Positions 24,315 to 33,471 of a DNA stretch of 64,000 nucleotides are shown piece by piece. The position numbers and the translations under genes are program-made. Where the stretch lies: contig JBFXDS010000016.1 in NCBI GenBank assembly GCA_050180895.1, positions 1-64,000 on the forward strand, in the 5' to 3' direction. Source of the stretch: JBGPEQ01 sp050180895. Lineage in GTDB: Bacteria > Pseudomonadota > Alphaproteobacteria > Dongiales > Dongiaceae. Under the pieces are notes generated by a model that had not been told where the DNA came from, searched no databases, and saw nothing but the letters and a program-made list of their open reading frames with translations. Positions within the stretch are counted from its first letter, which is position 1; the number at the start of each line of letters is the position of its first letter.

Positions 24315-24725
24315 ATGACCACCCTGTACGTCGCGACGAGCAAGGTCTTTGCCGCATGGGCCGCCGATGTCGGCCTTGGCAAGCATGTCTACAAGGTTGG
24401 CGTTGCCGAGGGGGTGGAAGAGGCCCTGAAGGCACTCAATGACGAGGGTTGCGCAGGCGCAAACGATTGGCGCCTGCTCAAGACGCAGGATGCCGATGGT
24501 CTGGACGAGGCCGCGATCGTCGAGCGGCTCTCCCGCAAGGAGAAGATCGTCGATCCGAACTACTATCCTCGCCTGCGGGGCGCGACAGGCATTTTCCGCG
24601 TCAAGGTCGCGAACGTCGCCAATCACCTCTTGGTCAAGAGGGCGCTGGCCGGAGAAGAGGCGAAGGTCGACAAGGTCAAGGCCGCGGACATCGCCGCCTA
24701 TCTGATCCAGAACGCTCTCTCGTAG
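24315..24725 (+). CDS. Small protein of unknown function
   Basis: A 136-residue protein starting MTTLYVATSKVFAAWAADVG. The pattern VYKVGVAEGVEEALKALN followed by NDWRLL is reminiscent of the KxG-type start of T5orf172/GIY-like proteins, but the nuclease residues are not clear. The C-terminus is helical and basic (LVKRALAGEEAKVDKVKAADIAAYLIQNAL). It precedes the LuxR-type gene by 26 nt on the same strand and may be co-transcribed. I do not recognise it with confidence. Confidence 0.55.
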   Translation: MTTLYVATSKVFAAWAADVGLGKHVYKVGVAEGVEEALKALNDEGCAGANDWRLLKTQDADGLDEAAIVERLSRKEKIVDPNYYPRLRGATGIFRVKVANVANHLLVKRALAGEEAKVDKVKAADIAAYLIQNALS

Positions 24726-24751
24726 GTCGTCGAAACGGCGCGGCCGGACCG

Positions 24752-25585
24752 ATGTCCTATGCGCGGCTGAATGATTGGAGCATGTCGGTCGTCCGGCTTC
24801 TCGCGGCGATCGACGATCCGGAGGTGCTGCGCAGCCTGATCGGCGAATTGGCCGCGGCGGTGGCGATCGATACCTGGTTCATGGCGGTCTTCTACATGGA
24901 TCGGCCGCCCTTCATTCTGGACTATCTGGGCATGGAAAGCCGTCAGGAGACATATGCCGAGGGGCCGTATCTGCTCGACCCTTATTACAACGCGTACCTC
25001 GCCGGCGGGGGCGGTGGTTGCTTCTCCTTGCGTCAGCTTGCGCCTGACGATTTCGCCAAGACAGAATATTACCGGACCTACTACCGACATATCGGCGTCA
25101 CCGACGAGATCGGCTATATCCTGCCCTTCGACGATCGATCGGCGGGCCACATCTCGCTCTGTCGGACGGAATTGCCGCACTTTGCCCTGGGCGACCTGCG
25201 CTGGCTTCAGGCTGTGCAGCCGGTCGTCGGCGCGGTGATGCTCCGCCGCTGGGAGCGGCTGCAGAGCCGGGCGGTTCCGGGTCCGACCCAGGGTGATTTC
25301 CGTGGCCGGCTCAACCGCACCCTGCGCGACTTCGCGGCCGCGATTCTGACCGAGCGCGAGGGCGAGATCGTGGGGCTGCTTCTCAAGGGGCATTCGGCGA
25401 AGTCGGTCGCCAGGGCGCTGCACATCTCTCCCGGCACGGTCCGCAACCATATGAAGAAAACCTATGCGAAGCTCGGCGTCTCGTCGCAGACGGAACTCTT
25501 CGCATGCTTTCTGGAAGCCCTGGCGCGCGCCGAGGTCGACGGTTCCGCTCCAGTGTCGCCGGTCGTCGGCAGCCGCCTCGCCTAG
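24752..25585 (+). CDS. LuxR-type transcriptional regulator (no cognate luxI)
   Basis: A 277-residue regulator. The C-terminal HTH is textbook LuxR/FixJ: LTEREGEIVGLLLKGHSAKS then ISPGTVRNHMKKTYAKLGVS (about 200-262). The N-terminal 170 residues are a PAS/GAF-like ligand domain with LLDPYYNAYLAGGGG and YYRTYYRHIGVTDEIGYILP. It does not show the full acyl-homoserine-lactone set. It is followed by a lux-box-like dyad (25605-25622) and an aminotransferase gene, so it most likely senses an amine or amide and controls that gene. Confidence 0.85.
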   Translation: MSYARLNDWSMSVVRLLAAIDDPEVLRSLIGELAAAVAIDTWFMAVFYMDRPPFILDYLGMESRQETYAEGPYLLDPYYNAYLAGGGGGCFSLRQLAPDDFAKTEYYRTYYRHIGVTDEIGYILPFDDRSAGHISLCRTELPHFALGDLRWLQAVQPVVGAVMLRRWERLQSRAVPGPTQGDFRGRLNRTLRDFAAAILTEREGEIVGLLLKGHSAKSVARALHISPGTVRNHMKKTYAKLGVSSQTELFACFLEALARAEVDGSAPVSPVVGSRLA

Positions 25586-25604
25586 CCGGTCGCGTCGCGG
25601 CAGC

Positions 25605-25622
25605 CTGTCCTATCTGGGACAT
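25605..25622 (+). promoter_or_regulatory. lux-box-like dyad before the aminotransferase gene
   Basis: CTGTCC-TATCTG-GGACAT is an 18-bp dyad with 5 of 6 positions inverted. It is nested in a wider CCTGT...ACAGG pair ending at 25629. It lies between the LuxR gene stop and the aminotransferase SD (GGAGAG at 25673-25678), 62 nt from the start codon. The position and symmetry fit a LuxR operator. Confidence 0.5.
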
Positions 25623-25683
25623 ATACAGGAATGGGCGCCGAGGTTCAGGATGGCGGTCTTGGGCAGACGGACGGAGAGACAAA

Positions 25684-27099
25684 ATGGGCCTCGCAACGCA
25701 GACGCAGCCGGCCACGCGTAACGGCGACCGGACCTGGCGGCAGGATCGCGACCACTTCGTTCACCCCTGGACGCACTTCGATTCGTTCAAGTCCGAGGGA
25801 TCCCTCGTCATCGCCGAGGGCAAGGGCGCTTACGTCTACGATTCCGCCGGCAAGCCCTACCTCGATGGAATCGGCGGCCTGTGGTGCGTCAACATTGGCT
25901 ATGGCAACGAGGAGATGGTCCAAGCCATCGCCGATCAGGCGCGCCGTCTCGCGTTCTTCTCCGCCTTCGTCGACACCACCAATCCGCCAGCGGCCGAGCT
26001 CGCCGCCAAGCTGGCGGCGCTGGCGCCCGCACGCCTCAACCATGTTTGCTATACCTGCACGGGATCGGATGCCAATGACACGGCCGTCCGCCTCGCCCAT
26101 TTCTACCACGCGCGGCGCGGCAAGCCGACGAAGAAGCATGTCATCGCGCGCGTCGACGGCTATCACGGCAGCACTTATCTCGGCATGTCGCTGACCGGCA
26201 AGCCGGGCGACCGCTCGCCGTACTTCCACTATATCTCGGACATCGTCCACCATGTCTCCTCGCCGAACGTCTACCGCCGCCCAGCCGGGATGACGGAGGC
26301 AGAATTCTGCGACCGTCTGGTGGCGGAGCTGGAGCAGACGATCCAGGTGATCGGGCCGGAGAATGTCGCCGCCTTCATCGCCGAGCCCGTGCTTGGGGCG
26401 GGCGGCGTCATCGTGCCGCCGCCGGGCTATCACCGCCGCACCGCCGAGGTCTGCCGGCGCCACGACGTGCTCTACATCTCGGATGAGGTCGTCACCGGTT
26501 TCGGCCGGCTCGGGCACTTCTTCGCCTCCAAAGCCGTCTTCGACATCGAGCCGGACATCATCGTCACGGCCAAGGGCATCTCATCGGGTTATGTGCCGCT
26601 CGGCGCGACCATCTTCTCCGATGCCATCCACGAGGTGATCAGCGCGCCGGATGCGGACGTCTGGTTCACCCACGGCTTCACCTATTCGGGCCATCCCGTG
26701 GCCTGCGCTGCCGGCCTCAAGAACATCGAGATCATCGAGCGCGAGAAGATCTGCGAACATGTGCGGCAGATCGGACCCTATTTCGAGGAGGAGCTGGCCA
26801 AGCTGAAGGCGCTGCCGCTGGTCGGCGACGTGCGCGGCAGCCATTTCATGCTGTGCGTGGAGAACGTCGCCGATCGGGAAACGCGGGAGCCGCTGCCGGA
26901 CGAGGTCAATGTCGGCAAGCGCATCTCCAACCACTGCGAGGCGCGCGGCCTCATCGTGCGGCCGATCGGGCATCTCAACGTCATGTCGCCGCCACTTATC
27001 CTGACCAAGGCGCAGGTCGACGAACTGATCGCAATCCTGCGCGAGAGCATCCTGGTCACCGCCGACGAGCTGACCCGCGAGGGCCATCGGCTTGTCTGA
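25684..27099 (+). CDS. Class III PLP-dependent aminotransferase (omega-amino acid/putrescine type)
   Basis: A 471-residue class III transaminase. PLP Lys297 lies in DIIVTAKGISSGYVPLG, and Asp267 (YISDEVVTGFGRLG) contacts the pyridine nitrogen. The phosphate-cup segment is TGSDANDTAVRLAHFYH, and the N-terminal strand reads YLDGIGGLWCVNIGYG. It transfers amino groups from terminal amines such as putrescine or beta-alanine to pyruvate-like acceptors; the exact donor is not decidable. Regulator upstream and convergent amidase/creatininase genes downstream suggest an amine/amide degradation cluster. Confidence 0.92.
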   Translation: MGLATQTQPATRNGDRTWRQDRDHFVHPWTHFDSFKSEGSLVIAEGKGAYVYDSAGKPYLDGIGGLWCVNIGYGNEEMVQAIADQARRLAFFSAFVDTTNPPAAELAAKLAALAPARLNHVCYTCTGSDANDTAVRLAHFYHARRGKPTKKHVIARVDGYHGSTYLGMSLTGKPGDRSPYFHYISDIVHHVSSPNVYRRPAGMTEAEFCDRLVAELEQTIQVIGPENVAAFIAEPVLGAGGVIVPPPGYHRRTAEVCRRHDVLYISDEVVTGFGRLGHFFASKAVFDIEPDIIVTAKGISSGYVPLGATIFSDAIHEVISAPDADVWFTHGFTYSGHPVACAAGLKNIEIIEREKICEHVRQIGPYFEEELAKLKALPLVGDVRGSHFMLCVENVADRETREPLPDEVNVGKRISNHCEARGLIVRPIGHLNVMSPPLILTKAQVDELIAILRESILVTADELTREGHRLV

Positions 27100-27117
27100 T
27101 CCTCTCCGCCGTCGCCC

Positions 27118-28566
27118 TTAGGAAAGGTCCGGCCGCCGCGTGTGCCAGTCGGTCGCGGTCTCGAATCCCCAGCCGATGCGCAGGATTCGCGCCTCGTCAT
27201 AACCGCGCCCGACGATCTGCAGCGATATGGGCAGCCCCTCCCGCGTGAAGCCGCAGGGCAGCGCCAATCCACAGAGATCCAGCAGGTTGACGGGCCGGGT
27301 CAGCCGGCTCATCGGCGCCTTGTTCTGGTCGATCGCGGGCAGCGGGGTCGCCGGCAGCGGCGTGGTCGGCAACAGCAGAGCGTCGACGTCGCGCAGCAGC
27401 CTGTCGACCTCGCGTCGAATCCGACGTCGTTCGGACCTCACATGAATGTAGTCCGCCGCCGACATGGTCTTGGCGGCGCGCAGTCTGTCGCGGACATCGG
27501 GATCGAAGGGGAGATCGTCGCGCTCGATCCAGTTGCGATGCAATTCGTAGCCTTCGGCGGCGATGACCTTGCCCGTCAGGTCAGCGAGATCCGCGTAGGT
27601 GACCGGCAGCCGCAGGACGCCGATGTGCGCGCCTTGCGCACGAAAGACGTCGAGCGCCGCCGCGAAGGCGCCCATGACCTCGCGGTCGATATCGCCGAGA
27701 TCGCCCTCGGGCAGCACGGCGAGACGCAGGCCGGCCACGCCGTCCCTGAGACCGGTGAGCGCGTCGACGGGCGGATGCGGCAGGGTCCGCGGATCATCCG
27801 GGTCGGGCCCGTGCATCGACTGGAACAGCAGGGCGGCATCTTCGACATCGCGGGTCATCGGGCCGAGCGTGTCCAGGGTGTTGCTGAGCATCACCACCCC
27901 GGAGTTGCTGACGCGGCCGACAGTCGTCTTCAACCCGACGACGCCGCAGAGGCTGGCCGGGATGCGCACGGAGCCGCCGGTGTCGCTGCCGATGGCCGCC
28001 GGTGCCAGCGCGGCGGCAACCGCGACCGCCGAGCCGCTGCTCGATCCGCCGGGCGCGCGCGGCGTGCGCAGGTCCCACGGGTTCCACGGTGTACCCATCG
28101 CCATGTTCGTGCCCCAGCTGCCGAAGGCGAACTCGACCATGTGGGTCTTGCCGAGCACGATCATGCCGGCCGCCCTGAGGCGGTGGACCAGCGTCGCCGT
28201 GACCGACGACACGCGGTCGCGCCAGAACAGGGAGCCGGCCGTGGTCACGCGGCCGGCGATCTCCAGCAGATCCTTGAGGGCGACGGGTATGCCGTGCAGA
28301 GGGCCGAGGTATTGGCCGGCCCGAATCGCCCGGTCGGCCACGTCCGCCGCCCTGCGGGCATCGTCTTCATAGACCGCGACGAACGCATGCAGCTTCTCGT
28401 CATGCCGGCGGATTCGGTTCAGATAGAGATCGAGCAGGGCGCCGGGCGTCAGCGCGCCCGTCCGCATCCGATCGGCAAGTGCATGCATCGGTGCAAAGGC
28501 GAGATCGTCGCCGGTCATGGAGGTCGCGCGCACCGGCGCCGCTGCCTTGTCGCTGTCGGGCATCAT
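27118..28566 (-). CDS. Amidase-signature hydrolase
   Basis: A 482-residue amidase-signature protein. The Ser-cisSer-Lys triad is visible: Lys98 (GIPVALKDLLEIAG), cis-Ser about 175 (APGGSSSGSAVAVAAAL) and nucleophile Ser199 (IGSDTGGSVRIPAS). It hydrolyses small amides. There is no GatB/GatC beside it, so it is catabolic rather than the tRNA amidotransferase. Its start is 12 nt after the stop of the creatininase-family gene, so both form an operon, convergent with the aminotransferase. The second Met (28563) is an alternative start. Confidence 0.92.
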   Translation of the reverse strand: MMPDSDKAAAPVRATSMTGDDLAFAPMHALADRMRTGALTPGALLDLYLNRIRRHDEKLHAFVAVYEDDARRAADVADRAIRAGQYLGPLHGIPVALKDLLEIAGRVTTAGSLFWRDRVSSVTATLVHRLRAAGMIVLGKTHMVEFAFGSWGTNMAMGTPWNPWDLRTPRAPGGSSSGSAVAVAAALAPAAIGSDTGGSVRIPASLCGVVGLKTTVGRVSNSGVVMLSNTLDTLGPMTRDVEDAALLFQSMHGPDPDDPRTLPHPPVDALTGLRDGVAGLRLAVLPEGDLGDIDREVMGAFAAALDVFRAQGAHIGVLRLPVTYADLADLTGKVIAAEGYELHRNWIERDDLPFDPDVRDRLRAAKTMSAADYIHVRSERRRIRREVDRLLRDVDALLLPTTPLPATPLPAIDQNKAPMSRLTRPVNLLDLCGLALPCGFTREGLPISLQIVGRGYDEARILRIGWGFETATDWHTRRPDLS

Positions 28567-28577
28567 CGCCTCCGTCC

Positions 28578-29336
28578 TCACGCCTCGCGCTTCGGGATGA
28601 CCCAGCCCTGCGCCTCCTTGCGTGCGATGAAGGCGACCAGGTGATCGATGAGGGCGGCCTTGAACCGCTCGCCCTTCTCGCGCGTTGCGGCGGTGCCGCG
28701 GCCGGAAGCGCCGTAATCCGTCAGTTCCTGGTAGTTCCAGAACTCCCGCACATGGAGGTCTTTCTCGTCGACCATGCCGCGGGCACGGTTGGGGTCCACG
28801 AGCTCCGGCACCACCGCCATGGCGACGGACGTCTCGGCCTCGCCGCCATGGCCGTAGCCGGAGTGATGCCGCCACATGTCCTTGGGCAGCATGGCGAGCC
28901 CCGCGGTCCACCAGGCGCCGAGCAGGGCGATGCCGACCTCAGGATGTCTGATCTTTACGTCCTGCCCCGCGACCTCGATGCACGGGATGTTGCCGTCATG
29001 GCCGTTGATCACCAGGATCTTGCGGAAGCCCCAATGGATGATCGACTCCAGCACATCCCGGTAGACCGCGATGTTGGTATCGCTGGTCACGGAGACGCAC
29101 ATCGGCTGGTGGCGGTAGTGGTGGCTCATGCCGTACCAGAGGGGCGGCAGCACCAGCATCCGCTCCACCCGCGCGGCAACCGACAGGGCCAGGTCATGGG
29201 CGATCATCGCATCGATGCCGAACGGCAGATGGTCGCCATGGCTCTCGCAGGAGCCGATCGGCAGGATCGCCTTGTCGAATCCCGCGGCCAGCAGATCGGC
29301 GGTATTCAGCTCTTCGAATCGGACCGTCTTGCGCAT
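28578..29336 (-). CDS. Creatininase-family amidohydrolase
   Basis: A 252-residue protein of normal length for the family. Metal ligands are visible: Glu31 and His33 in LPIGSCESHGDHLPFGID, an Asp at about 42, His112 in INGHDGN, and a Glu in GHGGEAETS. The family includes creatinine amidohydrolase and formamide hydrolases of flavin or mycofactocin pathways; neighbours favour cyclic amide or urea-type catabolism. It is the first gene of the pair with the amidase. Confidence 0.88.
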   Translation of the reverse strand: MRKTVRFEELNTADLLAAGFDKAILPIGSCESHGDHLPFGIDAMIAHDLALSVAARVERMLVLPPLWYGMSHHYRHQPMCVSVTSDTNIAVYRDVLESIIHWGFRKILVINGHDGNIPCIEVAGQDVKIRHPEVGIALLGAWWTAGLAMLPKDMWRHHSGYGHGGEAETSVAMAVVPELVDPNRARGMVDEKDLHVREFWNYQELTDYGASGRGTAATREKGERFKAALIDHLVAFIARKEAQGWVIPKREA

Positions 29337-29429
29337 GACCGATGTCTCCGAATCGAAACGGGCGCAACAGCGCCCGCATCGAGGCCCTTGATGGCGACCC
29401 CATTGTATCCCGAAACCGCGCGTCGGCCA

Positions 29430-30332
29430 CTATCCCCCGGCGCGGCGCTCCTCCAGTTCCTCCAGGGTGCGCGGCCAATCCGCCTTCAACAGGCGCGACA
29501 ACGCCCGGTCGGCCAGCAGCCGTCCGCCGGTCTGGCAACGCGCGCAATAGTTGGTCTCGTTCGCCGCATGGACGATGCGCTGGACCGCCGCGCCGCAGAC
29601 GGGGCAGGGCTTGCCGAACTTGCCATGCACCGCCATGTCCGGGTGGAAGGCGGTCACCTTCTCCGGAAAGCCGTCGCCGGCCTGCGCGCGCAGCCGGTCG
29701 ATCCAGATGCGCAGCGTCTCGCGGGTCGCCTGGAACAGCCGTTCAATCTCGCCGTCCTCCAGGCTCCGCGTCATCTTCACCGGCGACAGCCCGGCGCGAT
29801 GCAGGATCTCGTCGGAATAGGCGTTGCCGATGCCGCTGAACAGCCGCGGATCGGTGAGCGCGCGCTTGACGGTATGGCTCTCGCGCAGCAGCGCGCCGCG
29901 AAAGGCCGCGAGATCGGCGTCGAGCACTTCGATGCCGCCACGATCATGTGCAGCCAGGGCCACGGCGCCGCGCACGGCATGCAGGGCCGCCCGCTTCTTC
30001 GTGGCCACTTCCGTCAACACCAGCGTGCCGTCGGGAAAGTCGAAGGCTGCGAGGCCGATCCTGCGGGCGAGCGGGGCACCCGCGGGACGCCAGTGCAGGC
30101 GTCCGGCGATCATCAAGTGTATGACCAGGAAGAGGTCGTCGTCGAAGGCCATGACGATGCGCTTGCCGAGCCGCGAGAGGGCGCGGGGGCTGTGGCCGTG
30201 GAACGCCGTCAGCGGAGGCTCGACCGTGCGCAGGACGAACGGGCTGCCGAGCCGGACGCCGGAGAGCGGGCGACCGAGAACCCGGCGTTCGAGCGCTTCG
30301 ATATAAACGGTGACGTCGGGAAGTTCCGGCAT
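29430..30332 (-). CDS. Fpg/Nei-family DNA glycosylase
   Basis: A 300-residue bifunctional glycosylase/AP lyase. It begins MPELPDVTVY: after Met removal Pro2 is the Schiff-base nucleophile and Glu3 the acid. The H2TH region reads RLFSGIGNAYSDEILHRAGLSP. The C-terminal zinc finger has CPVCG then NYCARCQ (CX2C-X16-CX2C). It removes oxidised bases. It differs from canonical MutM (MPELPEVE), so it may be an Nei-like variant. ATG 30332 is fixed by the catalytic Pro2; a frame start at 30350 would abolish it. Confidence 0.93.
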   Translation of the reverse strand: MPELPDVTVYIEALERRVLGRPLSGVRLGSPFVLRTVEPPLTAFHGHSPRALSRLGKRIVMAFDDDLFLVIHLMIAGRLHWRPAGAPLARRIGLAAFDFPDGTLVLTEVATKKRAALHAVRGAVALAAHDRGGIEVLDADLAAFRGALLRESHTVKRALTDPRLFSGIGNAYSDEILHRAGLSPVKMTRSLEDGEIERLFQATRETLRIWIDRLRAQAGDGFPEKVTAFHPDMAVHGKFGKPCPVCGAAVQRIVHAANETNYCARCQTGGRLLADRALSRLLKADWPRTLEELEERRAGG

Positions 30333-30679
30333 TGCCGCCGATGCTGTCATGAGGCGCCGCCGCCCTCAAGCGCTGCGAGCGTCGTGGATTCTACAATGTT
30401 CTCAATGGCTAAGTGCTGGACACGTGATATCGACAGCACGGCAGTCGCCGCCACAGCATGTCGGCCATGCAAAAGCCGTTGAGGCGGAACCGGCGACGTG
30501 TCACTACCTCTTTCGGATGACCGCAGGGGAGCCGACATCCGCCCGGCCGATGGTCCATTGCCTCGATCGAAGAGAGGGGTGCGCGGGCAGAGATGCCGCC
30601 CGCTTCCGGGAAGCGATCCGGCTCCGCCGCACCCGCAACAAACGCCCACGCCTACGCCTGACAACGACCGTCTCCGGAC
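30333..30679. other. Divergent intergenic region, nothing recognised
   Basis: The 347-bp gap between the glycosylase and kup genes should contain both promoters. I see no riboswitch, terminator or repeat. Small frames through it are low-complexity. Confidence 0.4.
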
Positions 30680-32599
30680 ATGAAAAAGGGTCAAGCAAGC
30701 TCTGTTGCCGACGACGGACAATCGAAGGCTGACGGCGGGTTGAAGCAGCTCTGGCCGCTCGCCATCGGCGCCATCGGCGTCGTCTACGGCGATATCGGCA
30801 CAAGCCCGCTCTACACGCTTCGGCTGTGCTTCACCTCGGACGGGCCGCTGGCGCTGACCCCCGCGCATATCGTTGGGGTCCTGTCGCTGATCTTCTGGTC
30901 GGTGACGATCATCGTCACCATCAAGTACGCGATGATCATCATGCGGGCGGACAACCAGGGGCAGGGCGGCATCCTCGCGCTGATGGCCCTGGCGCTGCAG
31001 AAGCCGCGCTCCAAACGACAGCACGCGATCCTGCTCACGCTCGGCGTCGCCGGCGCGGCGCTGTTCTACGGCGACGGTATCATCACGCCGGCCATTTCGG
31101 TGTTGAGCGCGATCGAGGGTCTCAAGGTCGCCACGCCGCTGTTCGAGCCTTACATCGTGCCGATCACCGCCGTCATCGTCATCGCGCTCTTCTCGGTTCA
31201 GCGCCGCGGCACTGCGATGGTGGGCGCCTTCTTCGGTCCGATCGTCTGTCTATGGTTCATCGTGCTGGCGGTCCTCGGGCTGGTCCAGATTGTCCAGGAG
31301 CCGGGCGTGCTGCGCGGACTCAGCCCCCACTACGCCATAAGCTTCTTCATCGAAGCGCCGATCGTCGCCTTCGTCATTTTGGGCGCGGTGGTGCTGGCCG
31401 TGACCGGCGCCGAAGCCCTCTACGCGGACATGGGGCACTTCGGACGCCGGCCGATTCGCCTGTCATGGCTGTACCTCGTCTTTCCCGCGCTCATGCTCAA
31501 CTATTTCGGACAGGGCGCGCTGCTGATCCGCAATCCCGCCGCCATCGACAATCCGTTCTTCCGGCTGGTCCCGGAATGGGGCCTCTATCCGCTGGTCGCC
31601 CTGTCGACTATGGCAACCATCATCGCCTCGCAGGCGGTGATCTCCGGTGCCTTCTCGCTGACCCGTCAGGCCGTGCAGCTCGGCCTCTGCCCGCGAATGG
31701 AGATCCGCCACACCTCGGAGTCGGAGATCGGCCAGATCTACATTCCACAGGTGAATTGGCTTCTGCTCGTCTGCATTCTCGTCCTCATCTTCGGCTTCCG
31801 TTCGTCAGACAACCTGGCGAGCGCCTATGGGATCGCCGTGACCGGAACGATGATGATCGATACGATCGTCGCCTTCGTCGTCGCCCGCTCGCACTGGTCC
31901 TGGACGCTGCCCAAGGCGGCGCTGGTCTTCGGCGGGCTTCTCGTCGTCGATCTCGCCTTCGTCAGCTCCAACCTGCTGAAGATCCTCGACGGCGGCTGGT
32001 TCCCCCTGGCGATCGGCGCGGCGATCTTTCAACTGCTCACGACATGGCAGCGCGGCCGCAAGATCCTGGTCACGCAGCTTCGCGACATTGCCGTTCCGCT
32101 CGACGGCTTTCTCGGGCGTGTCGGCGACAAGCATCCGCCCCGCGTCCCCGGCACGGCGGTGTTCCTGACGGCCGATGCCAACAATGTCCCGTTCTGCCTC
32201 CTGCACAATCTGAAGCACAACAAAGTCCTGCACCAGCGCATCATTCTGCTGAGCGTGACGACGGAATCGGTGCCGGTCGTGCATGAGCGCGACCGCATCG
32301 AGATCGAGGATTTCGGCAAGGGTTTTCACCGCCTGATCGTGCGCTACGGATTTGCGCAGTCGCCCAATGTGCCGCGGGCACTGGCTGCCGCGGCCGAGCG
32401 GATGGGCTTCGCCTTCAACATGATGGACATCTCGTTCTTCCTCGGCCGCGAGAAGCTGGTGGCCAGCAAGCGTCCGCATATGTCGGGCTGGCGCGAGCGC
32501 CTGTTCATCTGGCTGCAGCGCAACGCCGTCAGCGCCACTGATTTCTTCCGCATTCCCAGCAATCGCGTGGTCGAGCTCGGCGCCCAGGTCGAGGTCTAG
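30680..32599 (+). CDS. kup: Kup-family potassium uptake protein
   Basis: A 639-residue inner-membrane K+/H+ symporter of normal length. The N-terminal signature is AIGVVYGDIGTSPLYTL, followed by about 12 membrane helices (for example QHAILLTLGVAGAALFYGDG and AVTGAEALYADMGHFGR). A cytoplasmic C-terminal domain of about 170 residues ends the protein. The family imports potassium at low pH or low turgor. It is a single-gene unit, convergent with the DUF1989 gene. Confidence 0.95.
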   Translation: MKKGQASSVADDGQSKADGGLKQLWPLAIGAIGVVYGDIGTSPLYTLRLCFTSDGPLALTPAHIVGVLSLIFWSVTIIVTIKYAMIIMRADNQGQGGILALMALALQKPRSKRQHAILLTLGVAGAALFYGDGIITPAISVLSAIEGLKVATPLFEPYIVPITAVIVIALFSVQRRGTAMVGAFFGPIVCLWFIVLAVLGLVQIVQEPGVLRGLSPHYAISFFIEAPIVAFVILGAVVLAVTGAEALYADMGHFGRRPIRLSWLYLVFPALMLNYFGQGALLIRNPAAIDNPFFRLVPEWGLYPLVALSTMATIIASQAVISGAFSLTRQAVQLGLCPRMEIRHTSESEIGQIYIPQVNWLLLVCILVLIFGFRSSDNLASAYGIAVTGTMMIDTIVAFVVARSHWSWTLPKAALVFGGLLVVDLAFVSSNLLKILDGGWFPLAIGAAIFQLLTTWQRGRKILVTQLRDIAVPLDGFLGRVGDKHPPRVPGTAVFLTADANNVPFCLLHNLKHNKVLHQRIILLSVTTESVPVVHERDRIEIEDFGKGFHRLIVRYGFAQSPNVPRALAAAAERMGFAFNMMDISFFLGREKLVASKRPHMSGWRERLFIWLQRNAVSATDFFRIPSNRVVELGAQVEV

Positions 32600-32641
32600 G
32601 CGGCTGCCCCCCGATCCTGCCGGCCCAAACCGGGCGCGCTT

Positions 32642-33235
32642 TCAGATGATCTCGAAGTGCGCTTCCGTGGGCTGGGTGTTGTTGATCGGCAGGATGTCCT
32701 GCGGGCAGGCCGAGAAGGCGATGATCAGGTCCATTTCCGCGCGCATCAGCAGATGGTCGCCGGGCTTGCTGACCGTCGGCAGGAAGTCGATGTCGCCGTT
32801 CGGCTTCACCGGAATGTTCATCCACACGTTGAACGGGCTGGGCACCTCTGGCGGCGTCAGCCCCAGTTCGGCCATTCCCGCGTGGAGGTTGTCCGTGCAG
32901 TTGTCGTGATAGCCCTCGACTCCCAGGAATTTGTAGCGGTAGCGGTCGCAGGCGGCGATGATCGTGTCGTGGATGCCGGGCGATGTGTCCTCGATGATCG
33001 TGAGGATCGGCCGCCGCTTGTTCGTATACATGACGTCGCCTGGCGCCGGCATGATATGGCCGATATGCGGACGGGTGTGCTCCATCGACATGAACTCGTG
33101 CAGGTCGTCGGCGTTGAACGCCCAGGTGTCGACGACCTGGGTGCCGTGAGTGTTGACCATCCTGATGTGCCGGCCCTTCCCGACATGCGCCGCCTTGCCG
33201 CGGCGGGCCGGGATCGTCTGGAGTGAGGCGTTCAT
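32642..33235 (-). CDS. DUF1989 / urea-carboxylase-associated family protein
   Basis: A 197-residue protein. Typical features: IPARRGKAAHVGKGRHIRMV, NTHGTQVVDTWAFNADD, MSMEHTR, DTIIAACDRYRY, HDNCTDNL and a conserved ACPQDILPINN near the end; the cysteines and acidic residues likely bind zinc. Relatives accompany urea carboxylase and guanidine/amide catabolism genes. Here it stands alone, 3.4 kb from the creatininase/amidase operon, but fits the same nitrogen-scavenging theme. Biochemical role is unproven in the family members I know. Confidence 0.85.
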   Translation of the reverse strand: MNASLQTIPARRGKAAHVGKGRHIRMVNTHGTQVVDTWAFNADDLHEFMSMEHTRPHIGHIMPAPGDVMYTNKRRPILTIIEDTSPGIHDTIIAACDRYRYKFLGVEGYHDNCTDNLHAGMAELGLTPPEVPSPFNVWMNIPVKPNGDIDFLPTVSKPGDHLLMRAEMDLIIAFSACPQDILPINNTQPTEAHFEII

Positions 33236-33471
33236 GTGTGGCCCGTCTGCTGTCGGATCCTGCGGCTGTCTCGACTTTAGGTCTTAATCCTTTGCCTCGC
33301 AATCGTCGGCGGTATCCCTAACGGCGCGTTAACAGATATTGCCAATCCCTCTTTTCTGAGCGGCATGTTTTCTGGATTAACCCGACCTTAAGCGGCGTTC
33401 GGCCACTGTTGCTCGTGGCGGCCAAACTGCAAGAACCGCCCCCTTCCATGATGCATGGGGAGTGAGCCGAC

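Noticed and set aside
33250..33471. Riboswitch or sRNA upstream of the MshEN AAA+ gene
   Set aside because: The spacer is AT-rich and promoter-like, but no conserved structure could be recognised.
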